Shown piece after piece: positions 52,051 to 60,670 of a DNA stretch of 64,000 nucleotides (position 1 is the stretch's first letter; the number at the start of each line of letters is the position of its first letter). The stretch is from the NCBI GenBank assembly GCA_963844845.1, contig CAWJPW010000001.1, positions 372,001-436,000 of the forward strand. The letters are read 5' to 3'. Position numbers and translations under genes: made by a program. The notes under the pieces are model-generated. The model was not told the origin of the DNA. It did not search any database and was given only the letters and a program-made list of their open reading frames with translations. Source of the stretch: CAWJPW01 sp963844845. GTDB lineage: Bacteria > Acidobacteriota > Thermoanaerobaculia > Thermoanaerobaculales > Sulfomarinibacteraceae.

Positions 52051-53347
52051 GAACGCCATGAACGAGCTGATTATGGTGGTCGATGACGAGCCGGGGATCC
52101 TCACAGCTCTCGCTCAGATCCTCGAGGACGAGGGCTACCGCGCTCTGGTCACCGAAAGCGGCGAGCAGGCCTTGGAGCTGTACCGTGAGCAGCGGCCCGA
52201 GGTGGTGTTCCTCGACATCTGGCTGGCCGACCGCGACGGTCTCGAGACCCTCCAAGCCCTGCGCGAGCTTGACGGTGACGCCCAGGTCATCATGATCTCC
52301 GGGCACGGCACCGCCTCCACGGCCGTCAAGGCCATCAAGATGGGGGCTCACGACTACCTCGAAAAGCCCCTCTCCTACGACGCGGTCATGGACGCGGTCG
52401 CGGGCGCCCTCAAGCAGCGTGCCGCACGCGCCGGCAACGGCACACCCGAGCTGGAGTTCGAGGAGGTCCACACCGACAGGGCTCGCGAGGTGGCGCCGCC
52501 GCCGAGGTTGCCGATCCTCCGCGAGACCAACCGACCCCAACGCACGATCCGCACGTCCAGTGTCATCTACGGGCTCGGGCTGCACTCGGGAAGCCGCACC
52601 GGCATGGTGATCCAACCGCTACCCCCCGACAGCGGCGTCCACTTTCTCACCCTGCCCCGCGGCACGCTCATTCCCGCGCACGTGGGCTCGGTCGCCGACA
52701 CCGACTACGCCACCACCCTGCAGCGCGAGGGCGAGAGCATTCGCACGGTGGAGCATTTTCTGGCGGCGCTCCACGCCGCCGGCATCACCAACCTGCTCAT
52801 CAAGGTCCACGGCGAGATCCCGGTGCTCGACGGCTCGGCGCTGGAGTTCTGCCGCCGGCTCGACGAGATCGGCCTCGAGGAGCAGGACGCCCCACTCAGG
52901 GAGATCGTCGTCGACCGATGCTGGGAGGTCGGGAGCGGGGAGAAGCGGTTGGTGATCGAGCCGGCGGAAACGCTGTCGGTCTCCTACTACCTCCGTTACC
53001 CCTCACCGGTGGGCGAGCAGCGCTTCGAGTACGTACACCGCTCCTTCGCCGGCTTCCAGGCCGAGGTGGCGCCGGCACGCACCTTCGGCTTCATGCGCGA
53101 CCTCAAGATGATCAATGAGCTCGGGCTGGGCTCCGGCGGCCGCCTCGACAACTTCATCCTGGTGGGCGAAGACAACGTCATCAACACCGAGCTGCGCTTC
53201 CCTGACGAGTTCGTACGTCACAAGGTCCTCGACATCATCGGCGACCTCTACCTGCTGGGCTACCCGATCCGCGGCAAGATCACCGCCAGCCTCACCGGGC
53301 ACCGCGACAACATCGCGCTCGAGCGGGCCATCCTCGCCAGCTTCTGA
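52049..53347 (+). CDS. lpxC: Response-regulator receiver fused to LpxC deacetylase
   Basis: LpxC removes the acetate from UDP-3-O-acyl-GlcNAc, the committed step of lipid A synthesis. Here residues about 6-125 are a CheY-like receiver domain: acidic pair in MVVDDEPG, phospho-acceptor FLDIWLADRDG, the Ser/Thr in VIMISGHG and lysine in YLEKPLS. Residues about 164-432 are a full LpxC: TVEHFLAALHAAG (Glu235, His236), EIPVLDGSA, ARTFGFMRDL, HKVLDIIGD (His391, Asp395) and GHRDN (His418), all at E. coli spacing. The zinc site and catalytic residues are intact. An ATG at 52058 is an alternative start. The receiver suggests phosphorylation control of LPS synthesis. Confidence 0.93.
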   Translation: MNAMNELIMVVDDEPGILTALAQILEDEGYRALVTESGEQALELYREQRPEVVFLDIWLADRDGLETLQALRELDGDAQVIMISGHGTASTAVKAIKMGAHDYLEKPLSYDAVMDAVAGALKQRAARAGNGTPELEFEEVHTDRAREVAPPPRLPILRETNRPQRTIRTSSVIYGLGLHSGSRTGMVIQPLPPDSGVHFLTLPRGTLIPAHVGSVADTDYATTLQREGESIRTVEHFLAALHAAGITNLLIKVHGEIPVLDGSALEFCRRLDEIGLEEQDAPLREIVVDRCWEVGSGEKRLVIEPAETLSVSYYLRYPSPVGEQRFEYVHRSFAGFQAEVAPARTFGFMRDLKMINELGLGSGGRLDNFILVGEDNVINTELRFPDEFVRHKVLDIIGDLYLLGYPIRGKITASLTGHRDNIALERAILASF

Positions 53348-53412
53348 GCCGGTACTGGCGGGGGGGGTGTACAGTAGTCGGTAACACACCCTGTCGATAC
53401 CGGAGGTGACCG

Positions 53413-53667
53413 ATGCGGTTCGATGTGCGTGCGCTAGCCGTGACCTGTGGAGTCCTCTGGGGTGCCACCGTGTGTCTCGGCACGCTTTGGCTGCTGGCTT
53501 TCGGCTACCACGGTGAGCTCATCAGCAACCTCGACCACTTCTACTTCGGCTACAGCTTCTCGGTGGGCGGCGCCTTCGTCGGGCTCGTCTGGGGGTTCGT
53601 CGACGGGCTCGTGTGCGGCGCCGTGTTCGGCTGGCTGTACAACCGGCTGGGAGCCCGTGCCGCGTAA
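53413..53667 (+). CDS. Small two-helix membrane protein (holin-like)
   Basis: This 84-residue protein has an N-terminal helix (LAVTCGVLWGATVCLGTLWLLAF), a tyrosine-rich segment (DHFYFGYSFSVG) and a second helix (AFVGLVWGFVDGLVCGAVFGWLYNRLG). Similar short proteins are annotated as bacteriophage holin, but without phage genes nearby this says little about function. GGAGGT lies before the ATG, and TACAGT at 53370-53375 may be a -10 box. It follows lpxC on the same strand after 65 nt. Confidence 0.75.
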   Translation: MRFDVRALAVTCGVLWGATVCLGTLWLLAFGYHGELISNLDHFYFGYSFSVGGAFVGLVWGFVDGLVCGAVFGWLYNRLGARAA

Positions 53668-53822
53668 TCCCCGGTGAGGGGGTACACGGCACGGTCGCCC
53701 AGAAGGGATGCGCTCGCGCATCCCGCCAAGCCAGGGCGGCCGGGGGCGCGCCTGCGTAGTGGGAATGCCTCGCCCCGTCGGGCCGCTCTCACGGGGGATA
53801 GCCGCGAAGGAGGAGCCCGGTC

Positions 53823-54485
53823 ATGCCCGACGAGCCAGTCCCTTTCGACCCGGCGACCAGTGCCCTGTTGGTCGTGGACATCCAGCCTGACTTCCTCCCT
53901 GGCGGCGCCCTCGCAGTCGAAGCAGGCGACGCCATCCTGCCCGGGATCGGCCGTCTCATGGCCGGAGGAGCCTTCCCCCTCCAGGTGGCGACACAGGACT
54001 GGCACCCGAGCAACCATGTCTCCTTCGCGTCCCAACACCCAGGGTGCAAGCCTCTCGACACCATCGAGCTCTACGGGCACCGCCAGACCCTGTGGCCCGA
54101 CCACTGTGTGCAGGGAACTCCCGGCGCTGCGCTCCACTCCGGCCTCCAGTGGGTCAGCCTCACCGCCATTCTGCGCAAGGCCACGAATCCCAAGGTCGAC
54201 TCTTACAGCGCCTTCCGGAACAACTGGAACCCCGATGGGGAGCGGCCCGCCACCGGGCTCGAGGGCTACCTGCGTGACCGCGGGGTCGAGACGGTGGTGC
54301 TGTGCGGACTGGCCCGCGACTTCTGCGTCCGGTGGAGCGCCGAGGACGCTGTGGACGCCGGCTTCGGGACCTACGTGGTCTGGGACCTCACCCGATCGGT
54401 GGACCCCTCGGGCGACCGCGAGGTCCGCGACATCCTCGAGCAGCGCGGCGTCCGCCTGGTCCGCTCGCCACAGCTGGAGGAGTGA
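53823..54485 (+). CDS. pncA: Nicotinamidase
   Basis: Nicotinamidase converts nicotinamide to nicotinic acid for NAD salvage. The 220-residue product shows the PncA motifs: the catalytic aspartate in LLVVDIQPDFLPGGAL, the metal site QDWHPSNHVSF, the WPDHCVQGT segment, the KVDSYSAF loop and the nucleophile cysteine in GLARDFCVRW. It is cytosolic. GAAGGAGG precedes the ATG. It is not linked to other NAD genes here. Confidence 0.94.
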   Translation: MPDEPVPFDPATSALLVVDIQPDFLPGGALAVEAGDAILPGIGRLMAGGAFPLQVATQDWHPSNHVSFASQHPGCKPLDTIELYGHRQTLWPDHCVQGTPGAALHSGLQWVSLTAILRKATNPKVDSYSAFRNNWNPDGERPATGLEGYLRDRGVETVVLCGLARDFCVRWSAEDAVDAGFGTYVVWDLTRSVDPSGDREVRDILEQRGVRLVRSPQLEE

Positions 54486-54588
54486 GGACTCAATACGCCA
54501 CTCCAGATACGCGTCGAGGGCCACCGCGTTGTGGTGCGCCTCGCTCCCGGCGCCGTACGTCAGTGGGGTCGTCTGCTCACGCGTTCGC

Positions 54589-54611
54589 GAGCCGTCGCTT
54601 GGCGACGGCTC
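54589..54611 (+). terminator. Perfect hairpin between pncA and the rRNA methyltransferase
   Basis: GAGCCGTCGC (54589-54598), TTG loop, and GCGACGGCTC (54602-54611) form a 10-bp stem. It lies about 100 nt past the pncA stop. No T-run follows. Confidence 0.5.
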
Positions 54612-54714
54612 CTGACAGGCGCTCGTGGCCCTCAGGCGCTCCACCTCACACGCCCCTACGGGTTGAACCACCCGCGGGCGATGTCCCCTCCAGCCGATCC
54701 GGGTTGCCCGGTGG

Positions 54715-54720
54715 TAGGCT
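54715..54720 (+). promoter_or_regulatory. Putative -10 box for leaderless transcript
   Basis: TAGGCT ends 6 nt before the ATG at 54727 and no ribosome binding site is present. No convincing -35 is seen. Confidence 0.4.
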
Positions 54721-54726
54721 CTGCAC

Positions 54727-55854
54727 ATGACGACCCACGCCACCCGGGAGATGCTCGCCACCTGCAGCCGCGGTCTCGAGGAGGTGCTCGCCGCAGAGCT
54801 CGACACGCTGGGCGCCGCCGCAGTGGAGGCGGAGCGCGGCGTGGTGCGCTTTCGCGGTGACCGGCGCCTGCTCTACGCCGCCAACCTCTGGCTTCGCACC
54901 GCCATGCGGGTGCTCGTGCCGGTCGCCAGCGGCACCGCCGATCGCCGCGACGACCTCTACACCCTGACGGCGGCCGTCCCCTGGGAGGAGCACCTCGGCA
55001 CCGATACGACCTTTGCGGTGGAGGCGGTGGGCCGCACTCCCGCCTTCTCCAACACTGCGTTTGCGGGCCTGGTCGTGAAGGACGCCGTGGCCGACCGCCT
55101 TCGTCGGCGTCTCGGCCGCCGCCCTGACGTCGACCGCCGGCGGCCCGATCTCGCCATCCACGTACACCTGGGGCCGACCGTCACCCTATCGCTGGACGCG
55201 ACCGGCGAGCCCCTCTCCCACCGCGGCTACCGCCGGCGCGGGGGTCCGGCACCGCTGGCCGAGAGCCTCGCCGCCGGCATACTCCTGCTGGCCGGCTATG
55301 ACGGCTCGCAGCCGCTGCTCGACCCCATGTGCGGCAGCGGTACCATCGCCGTGGAGGCCGCTCTGCTCGCCACCAACAGCGCACCGGGGCTGCAGCGCCG
55401 CTTCGCCTGCGAGCGGTGGGCCGGGCACGATCAGACCGCTTTCGAGGAGCTGCGCCAGACCGCCCGCCGGGCGCGCCGACCCGCTCCCACCGCCATCACC
55501 GCCCGCGACGTCGACGCGGCCGCCGTCAGCAGGAGCCGTGCCGCCGCCTCCGCCGCCGGTGTCGACGATGCAGTGAGGGTGGAGCAGGGCGACCTCGGCG
55601 GGCTCGCCTTGGGCGCCGGCGGCATGGTCGTCGCGAACCCGCCCTACGGGCACCGCCTGGGGGATGTGGACGCCCTGCGCTCCCTCTACAGGCGCCTGGG
55701 CGACGCTCTCAAGCACGGCGCCGCCGGCGCCACGGCCTGGCTCCTCATGGGCGAGCGCGCCCTGGCCAAGGAGATCGGCCTCAGGCCAGCCCGCCGCATT
55801 GTGCTCTTCAACGGGCCCATCGAGTGCCGCCTCATCCGATACGACCTCTACTGA
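54727..55854 (+). CDS. THUMP-domain rRNA guanine-N2 methyltransferase (RlmL N-terminal type)
   Basis: The 375-residue protein has the RlmL/YcbY N-terminal arrangement: a ferredoxin-like/THUMP region (residues about 1-160, LATCSRGLEEVLAAEL to LAIHVHLG) and a class I SAM methyltransferase with LDPMCGSGTIAVEAALLA and NPPYGHRLGD. It should methylate a guanine in 23S rRNA at N2 (position 2445 in E. coli). The second (RlmK) methyltransferase domain of E. coli RlmKL is missing, so it is the shorter form, like that of many bacteria. It starts without a ribosome site. Confidence 0.9.
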   Translation: MTTHATREMLATCSRGLEEVLAAELDTLGAAAVEAERGVVRFRGDRRLLYAANLWLRTAMRVLVPVASGTADRRDDLYTLTAAVPWEEHLGTDTTFAVEAVGRTPAFSNTAFAGLVVKDAVADRLRRRLGRRPDVDRRRPDLAIHVHLGPTVTLSLDATGEPLSHRGYRRRGGPAPLAESLAAGILLLAGYDGSQPLLDPMCGSGTIAVEAALLATNSAPGLQRRFACERWAGHDQTAFEELRQTARRARRPAPTAITARDVDAAAVSRSRAAASAAGVDDAVRVEQGDLGGLALGAGGMVVANPPYGHRLGDVDALRSLYRRLGDALKHGAAGATAWLLMGERALAKEIGLRPARRIVLFNGPIECRLIRYDLY

Positions 55855-55990
55855 GCAGTGGAGGATCATCCCCGCCGCTACGGCGGTCATGAGAGTGATC
55901 GCGATCTCGGGTCCCGTCGTTTCGGCCACGGTGCCCCGAAGAACACCGAGAGCGGGAATCATCACCCCGCCTTCGTGCTTCTCGGTGTAA

Positions 55991-56045
55991 CGAGATTTTA
56001 TCTCGAGCAAAGTAGCGATTGGGAATCTGAGCAAGTACTGCTCAG
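55991..56045. promoter_or_regulatory. Two inverted repeats in the lon leader
   Basis: CGAGAT-TTT-ATCTCG (55991-56005) and CTGAGCA-AGTAC-TGCTCAG (56027-56045) are perfect inverted repeats just upstream of the lon start. They could be an operator pair or mRNA hairpins. I see no CIRCE or sigma32 element. The rest of the 217 nt before lon has no gene I can support. Confidence 0.45.
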
Positions 56046-56071
56046 GTTTCCATAGAGGTAAGGACGACCCG

Positions 56072-58624
56072 ATGGCACACAGCCATCGCCCGCGCCGGTC
56101 GGAACCGGCCGACGACACGATCACGAGTGAGGAGCTGTTGATGTCCCAGACCATCACCCTTCCCGTCATCCCGCTTCGCGACGCGGTGCTGCTGCCGAGC
56201 GCCGCCTCCCCCATCGCAGTGGGCCGGCCGGGTACGGTGCGCGCCGTGGAGGCCGTGCTGGCCGACCCTGACAAGACCGTGTTCGTGGTATCCCAGCGCG
56301 AGAACGTCGAAGAGGTCAGCCCCGAGCGCCTCTACACGGTGGGCACCATCGCCACAGTGGGCCCTGTGCAGCGCGGCCCCAACGGCATGCGGCTGGTTCT
56401 CAACGGCCAGCGCCGCGCTCTCGCGGTCCGCTTTGACGAGCAGGAGGGCTACCTGGTCGCCACCGTGCGGCAGGTGGACGAGATGGTGCCGCTGGACGAA
56501 GAGAACCCGACCTTCGTCGCCCTCTTCCGCGAGGTGAGGGAGCGCTCCGCCAAGCTCGGAGCCCGCGCCGGTCTGCCCCGCGAGGTCATCCAGCAGTTCC
56601 TCGCGGAAACCAGCGACCCGGGCCGCTTCGCGGACATCGTCGCCGCTCATCTCGATCTCGAATCCGCCGAGGCGCAGGCCTTCCTGGAGACCTTCTCGGT
56701 GGAGGACCGGCTGCGCAAGGTGCTCATGCAGGTCGAGCGCCAGATCACGATCCTGGAGACTCAGGAGGCGATCAAGTCACAGGTCCAGGAGGAGCTGGGT
56801 GACCGCCAGCGCGAAATGATCCTCCGTCAGCAGCTCAAGGCGATCCAGAAAGAGCTGGGCGAGGACCGCGGCGGCACCGAGGTGGAGGAGCTTCGCGAGA
56901 AGCTCGCCGGCCTCGAGCTTCCCGACCAGGTCCGCACCGAGGTCGACCGCGAGCTCGGCCGCCTCGAGCGCATGGGACCCGAGGGCATGGAAGCCCAGGT
57001 CATCCGTACCTTCCTCGAGACCGTGGCAGAGCTGCCCTGGAGCGAGCGCTCCAAGGACCGTCTCGACATGGGCCGCGCCGAGGTGATCCTCGACGAGGAC
57101 CACTACGCCCTTGGCGACGTCAAAGACCGGGTTCTCGAGTTCCTCGCCGTGCGTCTGCTCCACCAGCAGCGCCAGACCTCGGGAGACGCCGGAAGCGTCA
57201 CCGAGAGCGAAGATGAGGGAGCCTCAGCAGCCCCGGAACACAGCATCAAGGGAAATGACGACGACCGCCTGGGGCGGGCGCCGATCCTCCTCTTCGTGGG
57301 TCCGCCCGGCGTCGGGAAGACATCAATCGCCAAGTCCATCGCGCGAGCCATGGGCCGTGAGTACGTGCGGGTCTCCCTCGGCGGCCTACGCGACGAGGCC
57401 GACATCCGGGGACACCGGCGCACGTACGTTGGCGCCATGCCCGGACGCATCGTCCAGGGTATGAAGCACGCCGGAACCAAGAACCCGGTGTTCCTCCTCG
57501 ATGAGGTGGACAAGCTGGGCGTGTCGTTCCAGGGCGACCCGGCGAGCGCCCTCCTCGAGGTCCTCGACCCCGCACAGAACGACACCTTCACCGACCACTA
57601 CCTGGGAGTCCCCTTTGACCTCTCGGAGGTGCTCTTCATCTGTACCGCCAACTTCGTCCAAAACATCCCCGGACCCTTGCTGGACCGCATGGAGATGGTC
57701 GAGTTCGCGGGCTACACCGAGCGCGAGAAGCTGGAGATCGCCAAGCGCTACCTGGTGCCGCGGCAGCTTCGCGACGCCGGCCTGACGAATACCCAGATCG
57801 CCCTCGAGGACAGCGCCGTCGCCGAGGTCATAACCGGCTTCACCCGCGAGTCGGGAGTGCGTCAGCTCGAGCGTGAGATCGGACGCCTGGCCCGCAAGGT
57901 GGCTCGACGCATCGCCGCCGGCGAGGTGGAGCGGGTCGAGGTGGGCGCCACCCAGGTGACCGAGCTGCTGGGAAGACCCAAGGTCCACCCCGAGCACGCG
58001 GCCGAAGCCGACCAGGTTGGCGTCGCGACCGGTATGTACTACACCCCGGTGGGAGGCGACATCATGTTCGTCGAGGTGTCCGTCATGCGCGGCAAGGGTG
58101 ACCTGGTTCTCACCGGCCAGCTCGGCGACGTCATGAAGGAGTCGGCCCGGGCGGCGTGGTCCTACGCCCGCGCCCACGCAGACTCCCTTTCCATCGACCC
58201 GGAGGCCTTCAGTCAAGACGTCCACATCCACGTTCCGGCCGGCGCGATCCCCAAGGACGGACCCTCGGCCGGCGTTACCATGGCCACTGCCCTGGTGTCG
58301 GCACTGTCGGGCCGACAGGTTCGCCACGATACCGCCATGACCGGCGAGATCACCCTCACCGGCAAGGTCCTGCCCATCGGCGGAGTCAAGGAGAAGGTGC
58401 TCGGTGCAGTTCGCGCCGGTATCTCCGACATCATCCTTCCGCGGCAGAACGAGGCCGACCTCGACGACCTGCCGAGCGAGGTCCGCTCCACCATCAACGT
58501 GCACGTCGTGGACGAGCTGGGAGAGGTCCTGGCCCACACCCTGCGCGGCGGGAGCTTCCGCGGCGGCCGTCTCCTCTTCACCGAGGGCGACGACGACGTG
58601 CACGTGAGCCACCTCGAGCACTGA
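56072..58624 (+). CDS. lon: ATP-dependent Lon protease, canonical
   Basis: Lon degrades misfolded and regulatory proteins in the cytosol. The 850-residue product has the normal order: N-terminal LON domain (LPVIPLRDAVLLPSAASPIAVGRP), coiled-coil (REMILRQQLKAIQKELGED), AAA+ with Walker A GPPGVGKT at about 410 and FLLDEVDKLG, then the protease domain with Ser732 in KDGPSAG and Lys775, 43 residues apart. A low-complexity insert (GDAGSVTESEDEGASA) precedes Walker A. Two in-frame starts, 56072 and 56141 (the latter with GAGGAG), cannot be separated. It is paralogous to the longer Lon-like gene at 1220. Confidence 0.96.
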   Translation: MAHSHRPRRSEPADDTITSEELLMSQTITLPVIPLRDAVLLPSAASPIAVGRPGTVRAVEAVLADPDKTVFVVSQRENVEEVSPERLYTVGTIATVGPVQRGPNGMRLVLNGQRRALAVRFDEQEGYLVATVRQVDEMVPLDEENPTFVALFREVRERSAKLGARAGLPREVIQQFLAETSDPGRFADIVAAHLDLESAEAQAFLETFSVEDRLRKVLMQVERQITILETQEAIKSQVQEELGDRQREMILRQQLKAIQKELGEDRGGTEVEELREKLAGLELPDQVRTEVDRELGRLERMGPEGMEAQVIRTFLETVAELPWSERSKDRLDMGRAEVILDEDHYALGDVKDRVLEFLAVRLLHQQRQTSGDAGSVTESEDEGASAAPEHSIKGNDDDRLGRAPILLFVGPPGVGKTSIAKSIARAMGREYVRVSLGGLRDEADIRGHRRTYVGAMPGRIVQGMKHAGTKNPVFLLDEVDKLGVSFQGDPASALLEVLDPAQNDTFTDHYLGVPFDLSEVLFICTANFVQNIPGPLLDRMEMVEFAGYTEREKLEIAKRYLVPRQLRDAGLTNTQIALEDSAVAEVITGFTRESGVRQLEREIGRLARKVARRIAAGEVERVEVGATQVTELLGRPKVHPEHAAEADQVGVATGMYYTPVGGDIMFVEVSVMRGKGDLVLTGQLGDVMKESARAAWSYARAHADSLSIDPEAFSQDVHIHVPAGAIPKDGPSAGVTMATALVSALSGRQVRHDTAMTGEITLTGKVLPIGGVKEKVLGAVRAGISDIILPRQNEADLDDLPSEVRSTINVHVVDELGEVLAHTLRGGSFRGGRLLFTEGDDDVHVSHLEH

Positions 58625-58750
58625 GCGAGTAAAGAGTGAAGAGGTAGGGAGTCAAGGGTCCGCCCACCCTCGCCCGCCGCGATCGTGACGGCCGAGTCGA
58701 CCCGGCCGTCCCGGGGGATGGGGCTCGACGATGGACCGAAGCCGAATCAC

Positions 58751-58776
58751 GAGGGGCGCCCGCAGCGGCGCCCCTC
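58751..58776. terminator. Hairpin between lon and the GGDEF gene
   Basis: GAGGGGCGCC (58751-58760) and GGCGCCCCTC (58767-58776) form a perfect 10-bp stem with a 6-nt loop between converging genes. It may end transcription on both strands. Confidence 0.55.
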
Positions 58777-58824
58777 CCCTTCGCGCCCTACTCCTCACCC
58801 TCTACCGCGCGGGTGGGTGGGCGG

Positions 58825-59976
58825 CTACGCCCTCTTCCGGGCACACTTCCAGGTCCACGCCGCCACTGTCAGGTTGCGGCCGCGCTGCTTGGCCTTGTAC
58901 ATGCTGGCGTCGGCCTGGCGGATGAGCTCGTTCTTCACCGCCACCGGATCGCCGGCCTGCGTCCCGAGCACCGGCAGCACGTCGGCGTTGAGGGTGGCAA
59001 GCCCGAGGCTGCAGCTGATCACATCGGAGATGGCCAGCGCGGGGTAGTTGACCGGGTCGCGCGGATCCGCATGCTCCAGGAAAACGAAGCTCTCGATGTT
59101 CTTGCGCACGGTCTCGGCGACCCAGTAGAGCTCCTGCCTCGTCGCCTGGGGCAGCACGATCACGAACTCGTCGCCGCCATAGCGTGCCGCCACCGACTGG
59201 CCCGGCAGAATCTGATGGAGGATCGCGCCCACTTCGGACAGCACGCGGCTCCCTGCCAGGTGCCCGTGGTGGTCGTTGATCTGCTTGAACTGGTCGAGGT
59301 CGATGAAGATGAGCCCACAATCGTCATGCGAGGCCAGCGCCTCCCCGATGATCTGCGAAAGGCGGTGGTGGAGGTACCGGTCGTTGTACAACCCGGTGAG
59401 CTCGTCGCGCTTGGCCATCTCCTTGGCCCGCTGGGCGTCGATGGCGTTGACGATGGAGGCCGAGATCGTCTGGGCGAAGATCTCCAGCAGCTCCAGATCG
59501 CGACGGTCGTAGCCGCGCCCCCCCACGTGGTTGAGCAGCTCGAGAACGCCGATGACGCGCCCCTCGACCCGCAGAGGGGCGCACACCACCGAGCGGGTGG
59601 CGAAGCCGCTGCCCCCATCCACCTCGTCGTAGAAGTGCCCGTCCTCGGCAGTCACCGCGCTGATGTGTGCACGGCCTGTGCGGTACACATGACCGGCGAT
59701 CCCGCGGTCCGCCGGCAGCCGTATTCCGACCAGGTCTTCGGATCTGGCGCCGAAGCAGGCGATGAGCACCAGGAACGGGTTCCCCGGGTCGATCTCCTCC
59801 GCTACCGGGTCGTCCACGAAGATCGAGCCCGCCTCGGAGGGAAGAAACTCGTTCGCTCGACTCAGGATGGCGGCGAACACACCGGCCAGGTCAACCTCGT
59901 AGCGAGCCTCAGCTCCGGGCTGCTCCCGCTTGAGGAAGTGCCCGAGCTCGGGGTTGGAGATGCTGCGAATTCTCAT
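58825..59976 (-). CDS. GAF-GGDEF diguanylate cyclase
   Basis: The 383-residue protein has a GAF domain (about residues 25-190: AGSIFVDD, RLPADRGIAGHVYRTG, VCAPLRVEGRVIGVLELLN) and a GGDEF domain (about 200-370) with AARYGGDEFVIVLP, so the catalytic GGDEF sequence is intact. It should make cyclic di-GMP in response to a signal sensed by GAF. No membrane segment is visible. The start is uncertain: ATG at 59976 or at 60030, neither with a good ribosome site. It is convergent with lon. Confidence 0.92.
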   Translation of the reverse strand: MRIRSISNPELGHFLKREQPGAEARYEVDLAGVFAAILSRANEFLPSEAGSIFVDDPVAEEIDPGNPFLVLIACFGARSEDLVGIRLPADRGIAGHVYRTGRAHISAVTAEDGHFYDEVDGGSGFATRSVVCAPLRVEGRVIGVLELLNHVGGRGYDRRDLELLEIFAQTISASIVNAIDAQRAKEMAKRDELTGLYNDRYLHHRLSQIIGEALASHDDCGLIFIDLDQFKQINDHHGHLAGSRVLSEVGAILHQILPGQSVAARYGGDEFVIVLPQATRQELYWVAETVRKNIESFVFLEHADPRDPVNYPALAISDVISCSLGLATLNADVLPVLGTQAGDPVAVKNELIRQADASMYKAKQRGRNLTVAAWTWKCARKRA

Positions 59977-60088
59977 GTGTCGTGATCTCAGACGTGCGCC
60001 CTTGGCCAAGGATATCAGAGCGCCCGGCATAGCACAGACACCCTGCCTGTTACCACTGAAGGAATCGGCAGCTCGAGGAGGTCATGAC

Positions 60089-60520
60089 ATGCCAGTACGC
60101 AAGGCCGACGCACAGTGGAACGGAACGCTGACCAATGGAAAAGGCACGATGAGGTTCGGGAGCGGGGCCTTCGAGGGCCAGTACTCGTTCGCGTCCCGCT
60201 TCGAAAGCGGCACGGGCACCAATCCCGAGGAGCTCATCGGCGCCGCTCACGCAGGGTGCTTCTCCATGGCACTCTCCAAGATCCTCGCAGACGCAGGCTA
60301 TGAGGCCGAGAGCATCTCCACGTCGGCCAGGGTGCACCTCGAAAGGGCCGGCGGCGGGTTCGAAATCACCGCCATCGACCTCAAGACAGAGGGTCGGGTC
60401 CCCGGCATCTCGGAGGCGGTCTTCCAGGAGCATGCCGAGGCGGCCAAGAAGGGCTGTCCGGTGTCGCAGGCGCTCGCCGGGGTCGGGGACATCCGGCTCG
60501 AAGCCACCCTCGCCACGTGA
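60089..60520 (+). CDS. OsmC family peroxiredoxin
   Basis: The 143-residue protein is an OsmC-type thiol peroxidase. The two redox cysteines are visible in HAGCFSMALS and KKGCPVSQAL, and GTNPEELIGAA and FEITAIDLKTEGRVPG are conserved. It reduces organic hydroperoxides in the cytosol. GAGGAGG lies before the ATG. Its length and spacing match E. coli OsmC. Confidence 0.93.
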   Translation: MPVRKADAQWNGTLTNGKGTMRFGSGAFEGQYSFASRFESGTGTNPEELIGAAHAGCFSMALSKILADAGYEAESISTSARVHLERAGGGFEITAIDLKTEGRVPGISEAVFQEHAEAAKKGCPVSQALAGVGDIRLEATLAT

Positions 60521-60555
60521 TGAGCCCTTGATAGGGTTCGACGATTCAGGAATCG

Positions 60556-60578
60556 GGGCGCCCCCTGCCGGGGCGCCC
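60556..60578. terminator. Bidirectional hairpin after osmC-type gene
   Basis: GGGCGCCCC (60556-60564) and GGGGCGCCC (60570-60578) form a perfect 9-bp stem with a 5-nt loop, between the converging OsmC and GGDEF-EAL genes. Confidence 0.55.
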
Positions 60579-60670
60579 TCGATCGTATGGTTCGGGTACC
60601 ACGTCTCAACGGGGGCGTCGGGCGAGCCTCGTCCGCGCGCCTTCCGACCCCCGACCCCGGCCGCCTCCAG

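Noticed and set aside
55855..55990. Minus-strand hydrophobic peptide (MIPALGVLRGTVAETTG...) between the rRNA methyltransferase and lon
   Set aside because: The frame runs on antisense through the methyltransferase without a stop at a sensible place and has no family match. It could be a decayed fragment but I cannot support it.
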